From: Oribacterium sp.
Lineage (GTDB): Bacteria; Bacillota_A; Clostridia; Lachnospirales; Lachnospiraceae
NCBI GenBank assembly: GCA_017940955.1
Contig: JAGAXP010000001.1
Span: 1-36,329 of the forward strand
Length of the DNA: 36,329 nt
Direction: 5' to 3'
The notes under the pieces are model-generated. The model did no database searches. It had not been told where the DNA came from and saw only the letters and a list, made by a program, of their open reading frames with translations. The position numbers were made by a program, and so were the translations under genes. Position 1 is the first letter of the stretch. The number at the start of each line of letters is the position of its first letter. This document shows, in pieces, positions 7,093-13,183 of this stretch.

Positions 7093-7293
7093 TCACGCGT
7101 ATGCTTTCAAGTAGAGGTCTTTTGCCTCTCTCTTGAATCTAAACATACTTATGATGTCACCAACGACCTCTATGATCATATGGCGCTTATTCCATCTTTT
7201 GGTATTCGTCACCTGAACGCCATTATCATATGCGATAAGCATCACTGTTTTCATGTTGTCGTTTGTTACTACAATAAGTTCCGTTTTCTTCAT
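7093..7293 (-). CDS. Hypothetical protein
   Basis: A 66-residue alpha/beta protein, beta-rich at the N-terminus (ELIVVTNDN, VMLIAYDNG), with a basic C-terminal helix. AGGAGG precedes the ATG. It is the only gene between element E3 and the terminator after its stop. Not recognised. Confidence 0.7.
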   Translation of the reverse strand: MKKTELIVVTNDNMKTVMLIAYDNGVQVTNTKRWNKRHMIIEVVGDIISMFRFKREAKDLYLKAYA

Positions 7294-7326
7294 TTTTTTT
7301 ACCTCCTATAAAAAGCATATATACGT

Positions 7327-7352
7327 CATTATAGGCACTGTAAAATGTGTCA
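7327..7352 (-). promoter_or_regulatory. Promoter-like element E3
   Basis: Minus strand ATTTTACA, 5 bp, TATAATG; faces the 7293 gene and touches the stop codon of the gene before it. Confidence 0.65.
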
Positions 7353-7523
7353 TTTCACCAGAACTTTATGAATCCTCTTCTCCCCATGCTGAAACACAGG
7401 ATCTGATGAAATCTTCTCATCTGAGTGATACTCATTTTTCACCTTAACATGAGTGAGACCCCTAAGCAGACCATAATCCTCTTCACTTCTATTGTCGTCA
7501 TACCAAAAACCTTTCTTTGCCAT
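7350..7523 (-). CDS. Small hypothetical protein
   Basis: A 57-residue polar, charged protein (MAKKGFWYDDN start, histidine-containing C-terminal half), without membrane segments. AAGGAG is 8 bases before the ATG. Only 2 bp separate it from the preceding gene. Not recognised. Confidence 0.65.
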   Translation of the reverse strand: MAKKGFWYDDNRSEEDYGLLRGLTHVKVKNEYHSDEKISSDPVFQHGEKRIHKVLVK

Positions 7524-7525
7524 AA

Positions 7526-7705
7526 TTAGTTCTCCTTTTCTTCGTTAATTTCAATAAGTTCACACCATTCAGGTCTTGCTGATGAGTCATAATTGTATCT
7601 GGCAGGAATACCATATGAATATAATTTACAGTAAAAATTGAAATCATCATACATTGGACAATTCAAACATTTATCAGGCATGTCAATATCTATTACTACA
7701 CTCAT
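7526..7705 (-). CDS. Small Cys-containing protein, possible metal site
   Basis: A 59-residue protein with CLNCPMYD (residues 13-20), YC at 25-26 and WC near residue 48, a spacing compatible with a small zinc or iron site. GGAGGG immediately precedes the ATG, which overlaps the upstream stop as ATGA. I recall short phage proteins of this CxNC...C type without known role. Confidence 0.65.
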   Translation of the reverse strand: MSVVIDIDMPDKCLNCPMYDDFNFYCKLYSYGIPARYNYDSSARPEWCELIEINEEKEN

Positions 7706-7935
7706 TTTCCCTCCAATCTTGTCTTGATTGAAATATAATCGTTACGCGGAATCTCTTCCGGATCCACTTCAAACTCAAACCTATATGTTGCTTTCTCAGG
7801 ATCGGAATCGTCAATCACCAGAGTTCCGATTTTCCTCTTTTTCATAGCAGCTTTTCCTGCAACTAATACTCCAATTAATATGCCGATCAGAACTGCTATG
7901 AATATAACTAAGACTGTGATTACATTGAAGTTCAC
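7702..7935 (-). CDS. Single-pass membrane protein
   Basis: A 77-residue protein whose first ~27 residues are one membrane span (VITVLVIFIAVLIGILIGVLV), then KKRK and a soluble beta-like tail. The start is GTG at 7935, with GGAGG 9 bases upstream. Topology is probably C-in by the positive-inside rule. Not recognised. Confidence 0.7.
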   Translation of the reverse strand: MNFNVITVLVIFIAVLIGILIGVLVAGKAAMKKRKIGTLVIDDSDPEKATYRFEFEVDPEEIPRNDYISIKTRLEGK

Positions 7936-7950
7936 TCATCATCACCTCCT

Positions 7951-8445
7951 TCATTTCATCACAATAATCTTTCCGCTGAAATCATCCATCATATCATCGA
8001 CCTTATCAGAAATCTCGTCCTGAATCTTTTCGGTGATTTTATCCATAATGGAATCTTTCACATCGTCAAGGTCAATACGTTTAATCTGACGCTTCACCTC
8101 AGACTTAACGCTGTCTTCAATGTCGGAGTAAGCACGAGAAACGGCATCATTCACTTTTGATCTGATGTCACCTGCCATGCCAATTCTAAGTGACTCGGCA
8201 ACCTTCGAAGCCTGCTTTTCAACAGCAGCTTTTGCTGCTTCCTTTGCAGCCTTCTCAACAAGCTTGTCCGCAATCTCATCTGAAATTGTGATGTTAGTCA
8301 TGTTTTTAAGTCTATCGAGTGAAATGTCAACCTTGCTCGAAATGAGGTTCATCTCATCGTTGCATCTGAGTGCATACACAAGACAACCAACACCAAAACC
8401 AATTGCTCCGATAAACATTGCGTCGTTTTTTGTAAAGTTTGCCAT
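7951..8445 (-). CDS. Membrane-anchored helical/coiled-coil protein
   Basis: A 164-residue protein with an N-terminal span at about residues 9-27 (MFIGAIGFGVGCLVYAL). The rest is charged amphipathic helix with heptad-like repeats (KLVEKAAKEAAKAAVEKQA; VKDSIMDKITEKIQDEI). The start at 8445 has GGAG 8 bases upstream, whereas the longer start at 8493 has none. It could form a membrane-tethered rod. Function unknown. Confidence 0.7.
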   Translation of the reverse strand: MANFTKNDAMFIGAIGFGVGCLVYALRCNDEMNLISSKVDISLDRLKNMTNITISDEIADKLVEKAAKEAAKAAVEKQASKVAESLRIGMAGDIRSKVNDAVSRAYSDIEDSVKSEVKRQIKRIDLDDVKDSIMDKITEKIQDEISDKVDDMMDDFSGKIIVMK

Positions 8446-8473
8446 AATAAATTCTCCTTTTCTTGAAATATAA

Positions 8474-8707
8474 TTAAAGATCTTTCTTAACAAGGTCGTC
8501 CATAGATATTCCGAGTGCTTCTGACAATGTAAGAAGACCGATTGTAGAAGGCATCACGTATCCATTTTCCCATAAATGATACATGTTACGATTTATTTGA
8601 CACTTTTTAGACATTTCAGTTTGAGTGTAGCCATAGCTTTCTCTAATCTTCGTAAGATTAGATGCTATTCTGTCCCCAACCTCAGCCTTATTGAACTTCA
8701 TCTTCAC
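8474..8707 (-). CDS. XRE-family (Cro/CI-like) HTH regulator
   Basis: A 77-residue single-domain helix-turn-helix protein: NLTKIRESYGYTQTEMSKK as helices 1-2, then CQINRNMYHLWENGYVMPS as turn and recognition helix, then SEALGISMDDL. It is the size of a Cro-type repressor with no oligomerisation domain. The GTG start overlaps the upstream stop as GTGA (an ATG lies 2 codons in). Its partner gene 8704-8946 is read from the same message. Its operator is not known. Confidence 0.85.
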   Translation of the reverse strand: MKMKFNKAEVGDRIASNLTKIRESYGYTQTEMSKKCQINRNMYHLWENGYVMPSTIGLLTLSEALGISMDDLVKKDL

Positions 8708-8946
8708 TTTTTGCTTTTGTCCTCCTTTATCTTCAGCTGATTTTTCACGTAAGCTATGTTCTCCTCAGGTACAAGAAGAATTGCTTCATATCTCTCAGTC
8801 TTGAATCTTAAATTTTTGATATCGGTGATGATCTTATCAATTTTAAGAAACCCTCCTTCCTCTAACTTTCTAACCATTTTCATACCTCTGTTTTCATCAT
8901 TCAGAGGCGCGATACCTTTGAAATGAATCTTTTTTAGTTCTGGCAT
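8704..8946 (-). CDS. Hypothetical protein paired with XRE regulator
   Basis: An 80-residue protein with strand-helix-strand features (KIHFKGIAPLND, KTERYEAILLVPEEN) and a basic C-terminus. AAGGAA precedes the ATG. The 4-bp overlap with the XRE gene suggests a functional pair; a toxin-antitoxin or regulator-ligand arrangement is possible, but no toxin family is recognisable. Confidence 0.65.
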   Translation of the reverse strand: MPELKKIHFKGIAPLNDENRGMKMVRKLEEGGFLKIDKIITDIKNLRFKTERYEAILLVPEENIAYVKNQLKIKEDKSKK

Positions 8947-8960
8947 TGTCTTTTCCTTTC

Positions 8961-8995
8961 AAAAAATATAAGGAGAGACTGTAATAGCCTCTCCC
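8961..8995 (-). terminator. Intrinsic terminator with interrupted U-tract
   Basis: Minus strand GGAGAG, loop, CTCTCC, then TTATATTTTTT. The ATATAA word again breaks the T-run. Confidence 0.8.
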
Positions 8996-9021
8996 GGTTC
9001 TAGTGAATCCTTGATTATCAG

Positions 9022-9399
9022 TTACTTAAGCAGACGCATATCAGAGAAGATCTGTGTCCAGGTCTCGCCTGCTTTGTGACGAGCTTCTGCTTCAACCTGC
9101 TCACGAGGAGTAAGTTTCCGCTTAATTTCGCACCATTTGCCGGAGCTGTGTTCAAAGAACTCCCGCTCCCTCCGCCTCTGCTCAGCGTGATTGGCACTCG
9201 TTTTCGTTACTGATTTCACGAATAATCCGAGTCCTGTCACACCTGCAGCTGCTTCGGCGGGATGTTCAGTTACCCACTTGACTCCTTTAATGATGCCTGA
9301 CTTTGCGGATTCAACTCCTGCTTTGAGCTTTCTCTTAGCGATCTCCTTCTTAAAGTCGACCATAGTTACTTTCTCTTCGTTTCTGTTTTCGTTCTCCAT
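9022..9399 (-). CDS. Small protein with hydrophobic segment
   Basis: A 125-residue protein: acidic N-terminus, a basic stretch (EIAKRKLKAG), WVTEHP followed by an Ala/Gly-rich hydrophobic segment (about residues 50-66, AEAAAGVTGLGLFVKSV), then a charged C-terminal region (REQVEAEARHKAGETW). The start at 9399 has GGAGG 5 bases upstream. It belongs to the set of neighbours sharing a 'W/F-x3-H + glycine-rich span' anchor. Confidence 0.7.
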   Translation of the reverse strand: MENENRNEEKVTMVDFKKEIAKRKLKAGVESAKSGIIKGVKWVTEHPAEAAAGVTGLGLFVKSVTKTSANHAEQRRREREFFEHSSGKWCEIKRKLTPREQVEAEARHKAGETWTQIFSDMRLLK

Positions 9400-9432
9400 A
9401 AGAACCTCCTTTAAAATATAATCAATAAGATT

Positions 9433-9458
9433 CACTATAGGAGTTGTAAAAAGTTACA
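9433..9458 (-). promoter_or_regulatory. Promoter-like element E4
   Basis: Minus strand AACTTTTTACA, 5 bp, TATAGT (the one copy with this -10-like variant). Faces the 9399 gene; its far end touches the stop of 9459-9836. Confidence 0.6.
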
Positions 9459-9836
9459 TCACTTGAATGCCACAAACGGTATCTCTTCACCAACAGAGTT
9501 GCCGAGTGACTGCATGATTTCATCATTCATGAGTCTCTTTCTGAGATCATACTTATTTGGATTATCTTTCATGAATTCTTTGATCTGCTTGTAAGCCTCA
9601 GGAATGTTTTCACGAATATAGCCCATGTGAGCTCTAACTCCTGCGGAAGCTCCCATCTGAGTTGATTTGACGACACCATCTTTAATCCTTCCGAAGTCTA
9701 CATGATCCTGAACAGCACTTCCGATAGCAGCTCCTACTCCAAAAAATATAATGCCAGATCCTACAGCAGCACATACCGTTTTGTGAGTCGTTACGAATCC
9801 TTTTACTTTATCTTTGATCTCAGTGATTTTCTTCAT
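9459..9836 (-). CDS. Single-pass membrane protein
   Basis: A 125-residue protein: basic amphipathic start (KVKGFVTTHK), a glycine-rich span (about residues 21-42, VCAAVGSGIIFFGVGAAIGSAV), then a soluble, mainly helical domain. AGGGAG is 9 bases before the ATG. It begins 1 bp after the preceding stop. It shares its N-terminal anchor style with the DUF6353-like proteins. Not recognised. Confidence 0.7.
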   Translation of the reverse strand: MKKITEIKDKVKGFVTTHKTVCAAVGSGIIFFGVGAAIGSAVQDHVDFGRIKDGVVKSTQMGASAGVRAHMGYIRENIPEAYKQIKEFMKDNPNKYDLRKRLMNDEIMQSLGNSVGEEIPFVAFK

Positions 9837-9837
9837 A

Positions 9838-10110
9838 TCAGTTTCTCCCTTTCATGATCTGAATACCGTATTCTTTTTCCACATACTTTAAATATAATGG
9901 AAGTTTATCGACTGTTTTACCGAGCTTAGAATCGAAGCGTTTACCTTTCTGAGGCCTTAAAGCTCTGTTTATCGTCACCCCTCTCTTGAAATAGTCTGTA
10001 ACTCCTTTCCTTTTCAGCTGATCAAACAGCCATATCTTCTCATCGTCTGTTATAAGATAAAAAGCGTCTGTGGTTTCGTTTCTGTCTTCACATTTGATTT
10101 TCATACACAT
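9838..10110 (-). CDS. Hypothetical basic protein
   Basis: A 90-residue basic protein (MCMKIKCEDRNE start; LRPQKGKRF and KLGKTVDKLPLYLKYVEKEY further on). The start at 10110 has GGAGG 7 bases upstream; the frame extends to 10164 but overlaps the previous gene without a ribosome site. Possibly nucleic-acid binding from charge alone. Not recognised. Confidence 0.65.
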   Translation of the reverse strand: MCMKIKCEDRNETTDAFYLITDDEKIWLFDQLKRKGVTDYFKRGVTINRALRPQKGKRFDSKLGKTVDKLPLYLKYVEKEYGIQIMKGRN

Positions 10111-10135
10111 ACTGATACCTCCTTGTGAAATATAA

Positions 10136-10549
10136 TCAGTCGACATAAAAAATCGGAAGTCCATAAGCTTGTGCTGCAGCGTGTTCTATTCTGCAGCCAT
10201 TATGCCTCTCCCAATCTGATGCGAACATAACAGCATCACACTTATCAAGTTTCATAATTGCCTGTCCCAGATAGTGAAGTCTTCCATCCTTTTTATCTCC
10301 TACAGCATTACGGTTATCAACAAGTTTTATGTGTTTCATAGGGGTCATAGAGTGGAATAATAAATCTTGCTTTGTATCTTCACGAATTGGCATTGTATGT
10401 TTACGCTTCCATATTTTTTCATAAACATAAAAAGCGCTGTGTTTATCATTAAAGATCTCCTCAGCTTTCTTTCTAATTTTTCTCCTTTCAACTTTTTGTT
10501 CCTCTTCAGTTCTTCCATTCATGCCATAGCTCATGAAAATTCTAATCAT
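10136..10549 (-). CDS. DUF4406 / nucleoside 2-deoxyribosyltransferase-like protein
   Basis: A 137-residue Rossmann-like protein. It opens with IRIFMSYGMNGRTEEE, the nucleotide-binding start typical of DUF4406 and nucleoside deoxyribosyltransferase-like proteins, and ends with a strand containing CDAVMFASDWERHNGCRIEH followed by helix and FYV. In this fold the Glu of the 'R-x-E-H' segment (E122) is the catalytic nucleophile. Family members cleave or swap N-glycosidic bonds of nucleotides; the phage role could be nucleotide salvage or modification. An insertion at about residues 35-75 makes it longer than minimal DUF4406 members. Confidence 0.7.
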   Translation of the reverse strand: MIRIFMSYGMNGRTEEEQKVERRKIRKKAEEIFNDKHSAFYVYEKIWKRKHTMPIREDTKQDLLFHSMTPMKHIKLVDNRNAVGDKKDGRLHYLGQAIMKLDKCDAVMFASDWERHNGCRIEHAAAQAYGLPIFYVD

Positions 10550-10576
10550 ACAAGTTCTCCTTTCGAAATATAACTA

Positions 10577-10612
10577 TGAAAAGAAAAAGAAGAGGAACCA
10601 ATAAGTTCCCCT
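10577..10612 (-). terminator. Intrinsic terminator
   Basis: Minus strand GGGGAAC, TTATT loop, GGTTCCTC, then TTCTTTTTCTTTTC. Closes the unit of the two small membrane genes. Confidence 0.75.
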
Positions 10613-10637
10613 TCGGATTTGTTTCTATGTCCGGTAT

Positions 10638-10703
10638 TTATTTTTTCATATCTTTCCAGATTAAATAAATACCGATCATAATTAACAAGATTCCTATAGA
10701 CAT
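10638..10703 (-). CDS. Very small membrane peptide
   Basis: A 21-residue peptide, almost wholly one hydrophobic helix (GILLIMIGIYLIW) with a KDMKK end. A perfect GGAGG lies 8 bases before the ATG and it starts 3 bp after the previous stop, which is why I accept so short a frame. A terminator follows. Function unknown; size and shape fit a membrane-disturbing or regulatory peptide. Confidence 0.55.
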   Translation of the reverse strand: MSIGILLIMIGIYLIWKDMKK

Positions 10704-10706
10704 ATA

Positions 10707-10883
10707 TTAGTCCTCCTCTTTCTTAAAAGTCATTTTTATAGCTTCTTTGACATCTTCTGCATTTTCCTGATACCAATTGTAGCCCAAAACTGCCACAGTA
10801 GGAATGAAGCAGACTATAGTTACGATCGCCGAGAGTTTCAGCGATTCACCAACAGTTAGTTCGTTCATCTTTTTGTTTAACAT
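10707..10883 (-). CDS. Small single-pass membrane protein
   Basis: A 58-residue protein with a span at about residues 17-36 (LSAIVTIVCFIPTVAVLGY) and a charged C-terminal helix. GGAGG is 5 bases before the ATG. First gene after element E5; probably co-expressed with the 21-residue peptide. Not recognised. Confidence 0.65.
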   Translation of the reverse strand: MLNKKMNELTVGESLKLSAIVTIVCFIPTVAVLGYNWYQENAEDVKEAIKMTFKKEED

Positions 10884-10916
10884 TTTGTCCTCCTTTGAAT
10901 CTGATTAATACAGTGT

Positions 10917-10942
10917 CATTATAGAAGCTGTAAAAAGTTTCA
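10917..10942 (-). promoter_or_regulatory. Promoter-like element E5
   Basis: Minus strand TGAAACTTTTTACA, 5 bp, TATAATGACA: the fullest match to the family consensus. Confidence 0.7.
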
Positions 10943-11116
10943 TTTATTTTCAGTACACTTATCATACTCGTTCCTGATAAGTCTTCTAATCATGTCACTT
11001 TTATCAAGTTCATGAATCTTACAAATATAACTCACCATATCTCTTTCTTTTAGCGTGAGTCTGATCCCAATGCCTTGAGATTTTCTCGAAACATCATCAA
11101 TTCTTTGTGTTCCCAC
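10940..11116 (-). CDS. Small ribbon-helix-helix-like DNA-binding protein
   Basis: A 58-residue protein. A strand-like IGIRLTLKE segment is followed by helix (RDMVSYICKIHEL) and helix (DKSDMIRRLIRNEYDKC), the Arc/CopG pattern. GTG at 11116 has GGAGG 8 bases upstream; a GTG at 11125 would lie inside that ribosome site. Adjacent to a HTH gene in the same unit, so this is a small regulatory cluster. Confidence 0.6.
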   Translation of the reverse strand: MGTQRIDDVSRKSQGIGIRLTLKERDMVSYICKIHELDKSDMIRRLIRNEYDKCTENK

Positions 11117-11121
11117 ATATG

Positions 11122-11325
11122 TCACCTCCCTCTGCTGTCAAATGGAATATAATGTTTGCCGTTGATTTTCACAGATCCTTTCACAAGACCTCTCTTAATC
11201 CTCATACGAATTGCATCAGGAGTTGTGCGATCGTGTTCTGCTATTTCTTTTAATGTATAATAGCCGTGTCTTCTCATAAACCCGTCAAAGTCTGTGATAA
11301 TTTCATTGAATTCGGCGTCTTTCAT
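11122..11325 (-). CDS. HTH protein (MerR/excisionase-like)
   Basis: A 67-residue winged-helix-like protein: YTLKEIAEHDRTTPDAIRMRIKRG (about residues 23-45) reads as helix-turn-helix with a basic recognition helix, followed by a short wing (VKINGKHYIP). The format is that of AlpA/Xis-type excisionases and small MerR-like proteins. It begins within the stop of the upstream gene (TAATG) with GGAGG before it. It could be the recombination directionality factor for the integrase, but lies far from it; a plain repressor is equally possible. Confidence 0.7.
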   Translation of the reverse strand: MKDAEFNEIITDFDGFMRRHGYYTLKEIAEHDRTTPDAIRMRIKRGLVKGSVKINGKHYIPFDSRGR

Positions 11326-11798
11326 TAGGCAGCCTCCTTTCCTATTTTATTCATAGGAACGATAATATAAGGATTCCAAATTACGATTGAATCAGCGTCC
11401 CATGTATAGAACTCATTATAATGAAACGCGTTGTAAAGATTTCCATGAATAAGTTCCATACCATCGTATTCAGACATTATCTTATTGAAGTCTAATACGC
11501 ATCTAGATAGCATAATATTTTCAACCAAATAAGGAATAATATCTTCACGACTTCTCACGGTTAAGATTCTTGCTTTCTTTGTAAGAGTAAACTTGAACGA
11601 AGTATCAAGTCTATCTGTATGATAGTCTTCACTTTCACACCAATCTCTCCAAGTCCAATAATCACTTCCTACAGGAGAAGCCCAGAACCCATAAGGAGGC
11701 TTATTCATGAAACTGTTATCGCGAGGATTTGCTTTCTTCTCATTGAAAATATCTAAATCAAAACAAGAATTTCCGTAGTGAATATACTGTTTTCTCAT
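11325..11798 (-). CDS. Conserved phage protein of unknown function
   Basis: A 157-residue alpha/beta protein with a distinctive N-terminal third: NKPPYGFWASPVGSDYWTW followed by DWCESEDY. I recall the 'KPxGGFWASP...WxDWC' pattern in uncharacterised Clostridia phage proteins; its aromatic-rich style recalls ADP-ribosyltransferase-like folds, but no catalytic triad can be assigned. AGGAGG precedes the ATG. It starts 4 bp after the previous gene. Confidence 0.65.
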   Translation of the reverse strand: MRKQYIHYGNSCFDLDIFNEKKANPRDNSFMNKPPYGFWASPVGSDYWTWRDWCESEDYHTDRLDTSFKFTLTKKARILTVRSREDIIPYLVENIMLSRCVLDFNKIMSEYDGMELIHGNLYNAFHYNEFYTWDADSIVIWNPYIIVPMNKIGKEAA

Positions 11799-11801
11799 GA
11801 T

Positions 11802-11999
11802 TTAGTCCTCCTTTGAAAGATCTATATCAGCATAATCTCTGATGCCAACAGCTCCGAGTAAATCTAAAACAGGGTTATCTGTTCTATATGAATAAGGAAT
11901 TTTATCGCATACATAAATATAAGCACGCCATCCAAGTAAGAATGATCCTACTGCGACTCCGCTTACAATCAATACATTTTTAACTGTTTTCTTTTTCAT
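11802..11999 (-). CDS. Small single-pass membrane protein
   Basis: A 65-residue protein: MKKKTVKN then a span at about residues 9-30 (VLIVSGVAVGSFLLGWRAYIYVC), then an acidic tail. It could be read as a signal peptide, but there is no clear cleavage site. GGAG is 9 bases upstream. The sequence before it carries a 19-bp tandem motif (12021-12039) instead of an E element. Confidence 0.65.
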   Translation of the reverse strand: MKKKTVKNVLIVSGVAVGSFLLGWRAYIYVCDKIPYSYRTDNPVLDLLGAVGIRDYADIDLSKED

Positions 12000-12020
12000 A
12001 GTTAAATTCTCCTTTCACAA

Positions 12021-12039
12021 TGTTAAACAGTTAGACAAA
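12021..12039. repeat. 19-bp tandem motif, copy 1
   Basis: Plus strand TGTTAAACAGTTAGACAAA, two near-identical 8-9 bp halves, adjoining the T-tract of the preceding terminator. Copies also at 14842, 15226 and 16277. Confidence 0.5.
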
Positions 12040-12072
12040 GAAAAAAGAGGAGCATAAAAGCCCATCTGAAGA

Positions 12073-12342
12073 TTATTTGACTGCTTCTTCTTTGATTTTA
12101 TCAAGTAACGGGTTCATATCGATATGTGCCCAGCCGTTTTCATCAGTGTCGCTAGCCAGATCTGAGATATAATGCTCGATTGTGTCGCTACAACCTTGTA
12201 AGTACCCGGCATGATTTCCGGACCCATAACCAAGATTGTAAAACACACCGGCACTTAGTCCTGCAATTGTGCACATACCGATTTCAATAACGTGGTCTTT
12301 TGCCCATTCTTTGACTTTTGTGAGTTTCTCTTTAATCTTCAT
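12073..12342 (-). CDS. Membrane-anchored small protein
   Basis: An 89-residue protein: KVKEWAKDH, then a glycine-rich span (about residues 22-40, GMCTIAGLSAGVFYNLGYG), then an acidic soluble tail. The start at 12342 is backed by GGAGG 8 bases upstream; the frame extends to 12489 but would cross a hairpin, element E6 and the upstream gene. It shares the 'W-x3-H + glycine span' module. Role unknown. Confidence 0.7.
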   Translation of the reverse strand: MKIKEKLTKVKEWAKDHVIEIGMCTIAGLSAGVFYNLGYGSGNHAGYLQGCSDTIEHYISDLASDTDENGWAHIDMNPLLDKIKEEAVK

Positions 12343-12377
12343 AGTAGTTACCTCCTCTTTTACAAATATAATGTTTG

Positions 12378-12403
12378 CATTATAGCCGTTGTAAAAAGTT
12401 TCA
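12378..12403 (-). promoter_or_regulatory. Promoter-like element E6
   Basis: Minus strand TGAAACTTTTTACA, 5 bp, TATAATG; faces the 12342 gene. Confidence 0.65.
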
Positions 12404-12411
12404 CAAGACTC

Positions 12412-12448
12412 GGAGCCGGTGTAGAATGTTTCATCTACACCAAGCTCC
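12412..12448 (-). terminator. Terminator-like hairpin lacking U-tract
   Basis: Minus strand stem GGAGCTTGGTGTAGA against TCTACACCGGCTCC. It closely resembles the hairpin at 14166-14202, but here GAGTCTTGTGAAAC follows instead of T's and leads into element E6. It may work weakly or with Rho. Confidence 0.6.
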
Positions 12449-12454
12449 TTAAGT

Positions 12455-12649
12455 TTACTTTTCGTCATCTCCTTTCTTATATCTGCCAACCAGCCAACCG
12501 ATAATTGCTCCGGTCAGCATGATTGTGAATATCACTATAAGTACAGCAGCAATGACCGGCCACAGCAGTCCAATAATGCTACCGACTATCGGTATCACAA
12601 TTGATGCTATTAAGCAGATAATTGCTAAAGTTACTAAGCTACTAATCAT
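12455..12649 (-). CDS. Hydrophobic two-span membrane protein
   Basis: A 64-residue protein that is nearly all hydrophobic: two spans (about residues 4-27 and 30-54, with a WP at the turn), ending in RYKKGDDEK. Size, double hairpin and basic C-terminus resemble small holins or pinholins, but it lies far from the lysis genes and behind its own element (E7). GGAGG is 7 bases upstream. Not recognised. Confidence 0.7.
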   Translation of the reverse strand: MISSLVTLAIICLIASIVIPIVGSIIGLLWPVIAAVLIVIFTIMLTGAIIGWLVGRYKKGDDEK

Positions 12650-12684
12650 AATCAGCCTCCTTTGAATCTAGGTTACTTAGTTGT

Positions 12685-12710
12685 CATTATAGAGACTGTA
12701 AAAACTTTCA
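12685..12710 (-). promoter_or_regulatory. Promoter-like element E7
   Basis: Minus strand AAAGTTTTTACA, 5 bp, TATAATGACA; faces the 12649 gene. Confidence 0.65.
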
Positions 12711-12772
12711 CTAATCTGTTCGAAAAAAAAATATAAGGAGCAGTTTATAGACATACTCAGGTCTGTTGCTAA

Positions 12773-13156
12773 TCAATCGTTACGTCCAAATTTGCTTGCC
12801 CACGGAAGAGCAATTTTGTGAATGAACTCACCAACACGATCAGCATGTATTGAAGCCATACCTACAGCGAACGGCGCTGCAATACCGAGACCTCTGAATA
12901 CACGATTCCAGATTGCTTCCTTTTTATCGTGAGCCAACTGAGCTTCCTTAAGTTCAAGCTCACGTTTCCTTATTTCAAGTTCCGTGTTTGCTTTCATCTC
13001 TTCGGTATAACTCTTGTTGGCCTCACTATAATCAGTGATAGCAAGTCGATAAAGTGTATCCAGTTTCTCAAGCAGCTGTTCATTTGTAGGATCAGCTTCA
13101 AGTGCTTCAAGTGTTTCGGCAATGAGTTCATCGAGTTTTGCTTTGTTTTCTTCCAT
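12773..13156 (-). CDS. Coiled-coil protein with hydrophobic C-terminal segment
   Basis: A 127-residue protein. The first ~90 residues are a long charged helix with heptads (LDELIAETLEALEADP; TELEIRKRELELKEAQLAH), followed by WNRVFRGLGIAAPFAVGMAS, a possible membrane or amphipathic segment. The start at 13156 has GGAGG 7 bases upstream. I recall similar coiled-coil phage proteins of unknown role. Preceded by E8, which lies inside the end of the next upstream gene. Confidence 0.7.
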   Translation of the reverse strand: MEENKAKLDELIAETLEALEADPTNEQLLEKLDTLYRLAITDYSEANKSYTEEMKANTELEIRKRELELKEAQLAHDKKEAIWNRVFRGLGIAAPFAVGMASIHADRVGEFIHKIALPWASKFGRND

Positions 13157-13183
13157 ATCAAATCCTCCTTTGAAATATAACAA

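Noticed and set aside
10707..11325. Toxin-antitoxin locus from the RHH and HTH genes
   Set aside because: Neither neighbour resembles a toxin family; a regulatory cluster is the simpler reading.
12342..12489. N-terminal extension of the 12073 frame
   Set aside because: It would cross a hairpin and element E6 and overlap the upstream gene, while a GGAGG-backed ATG exists at 12342.
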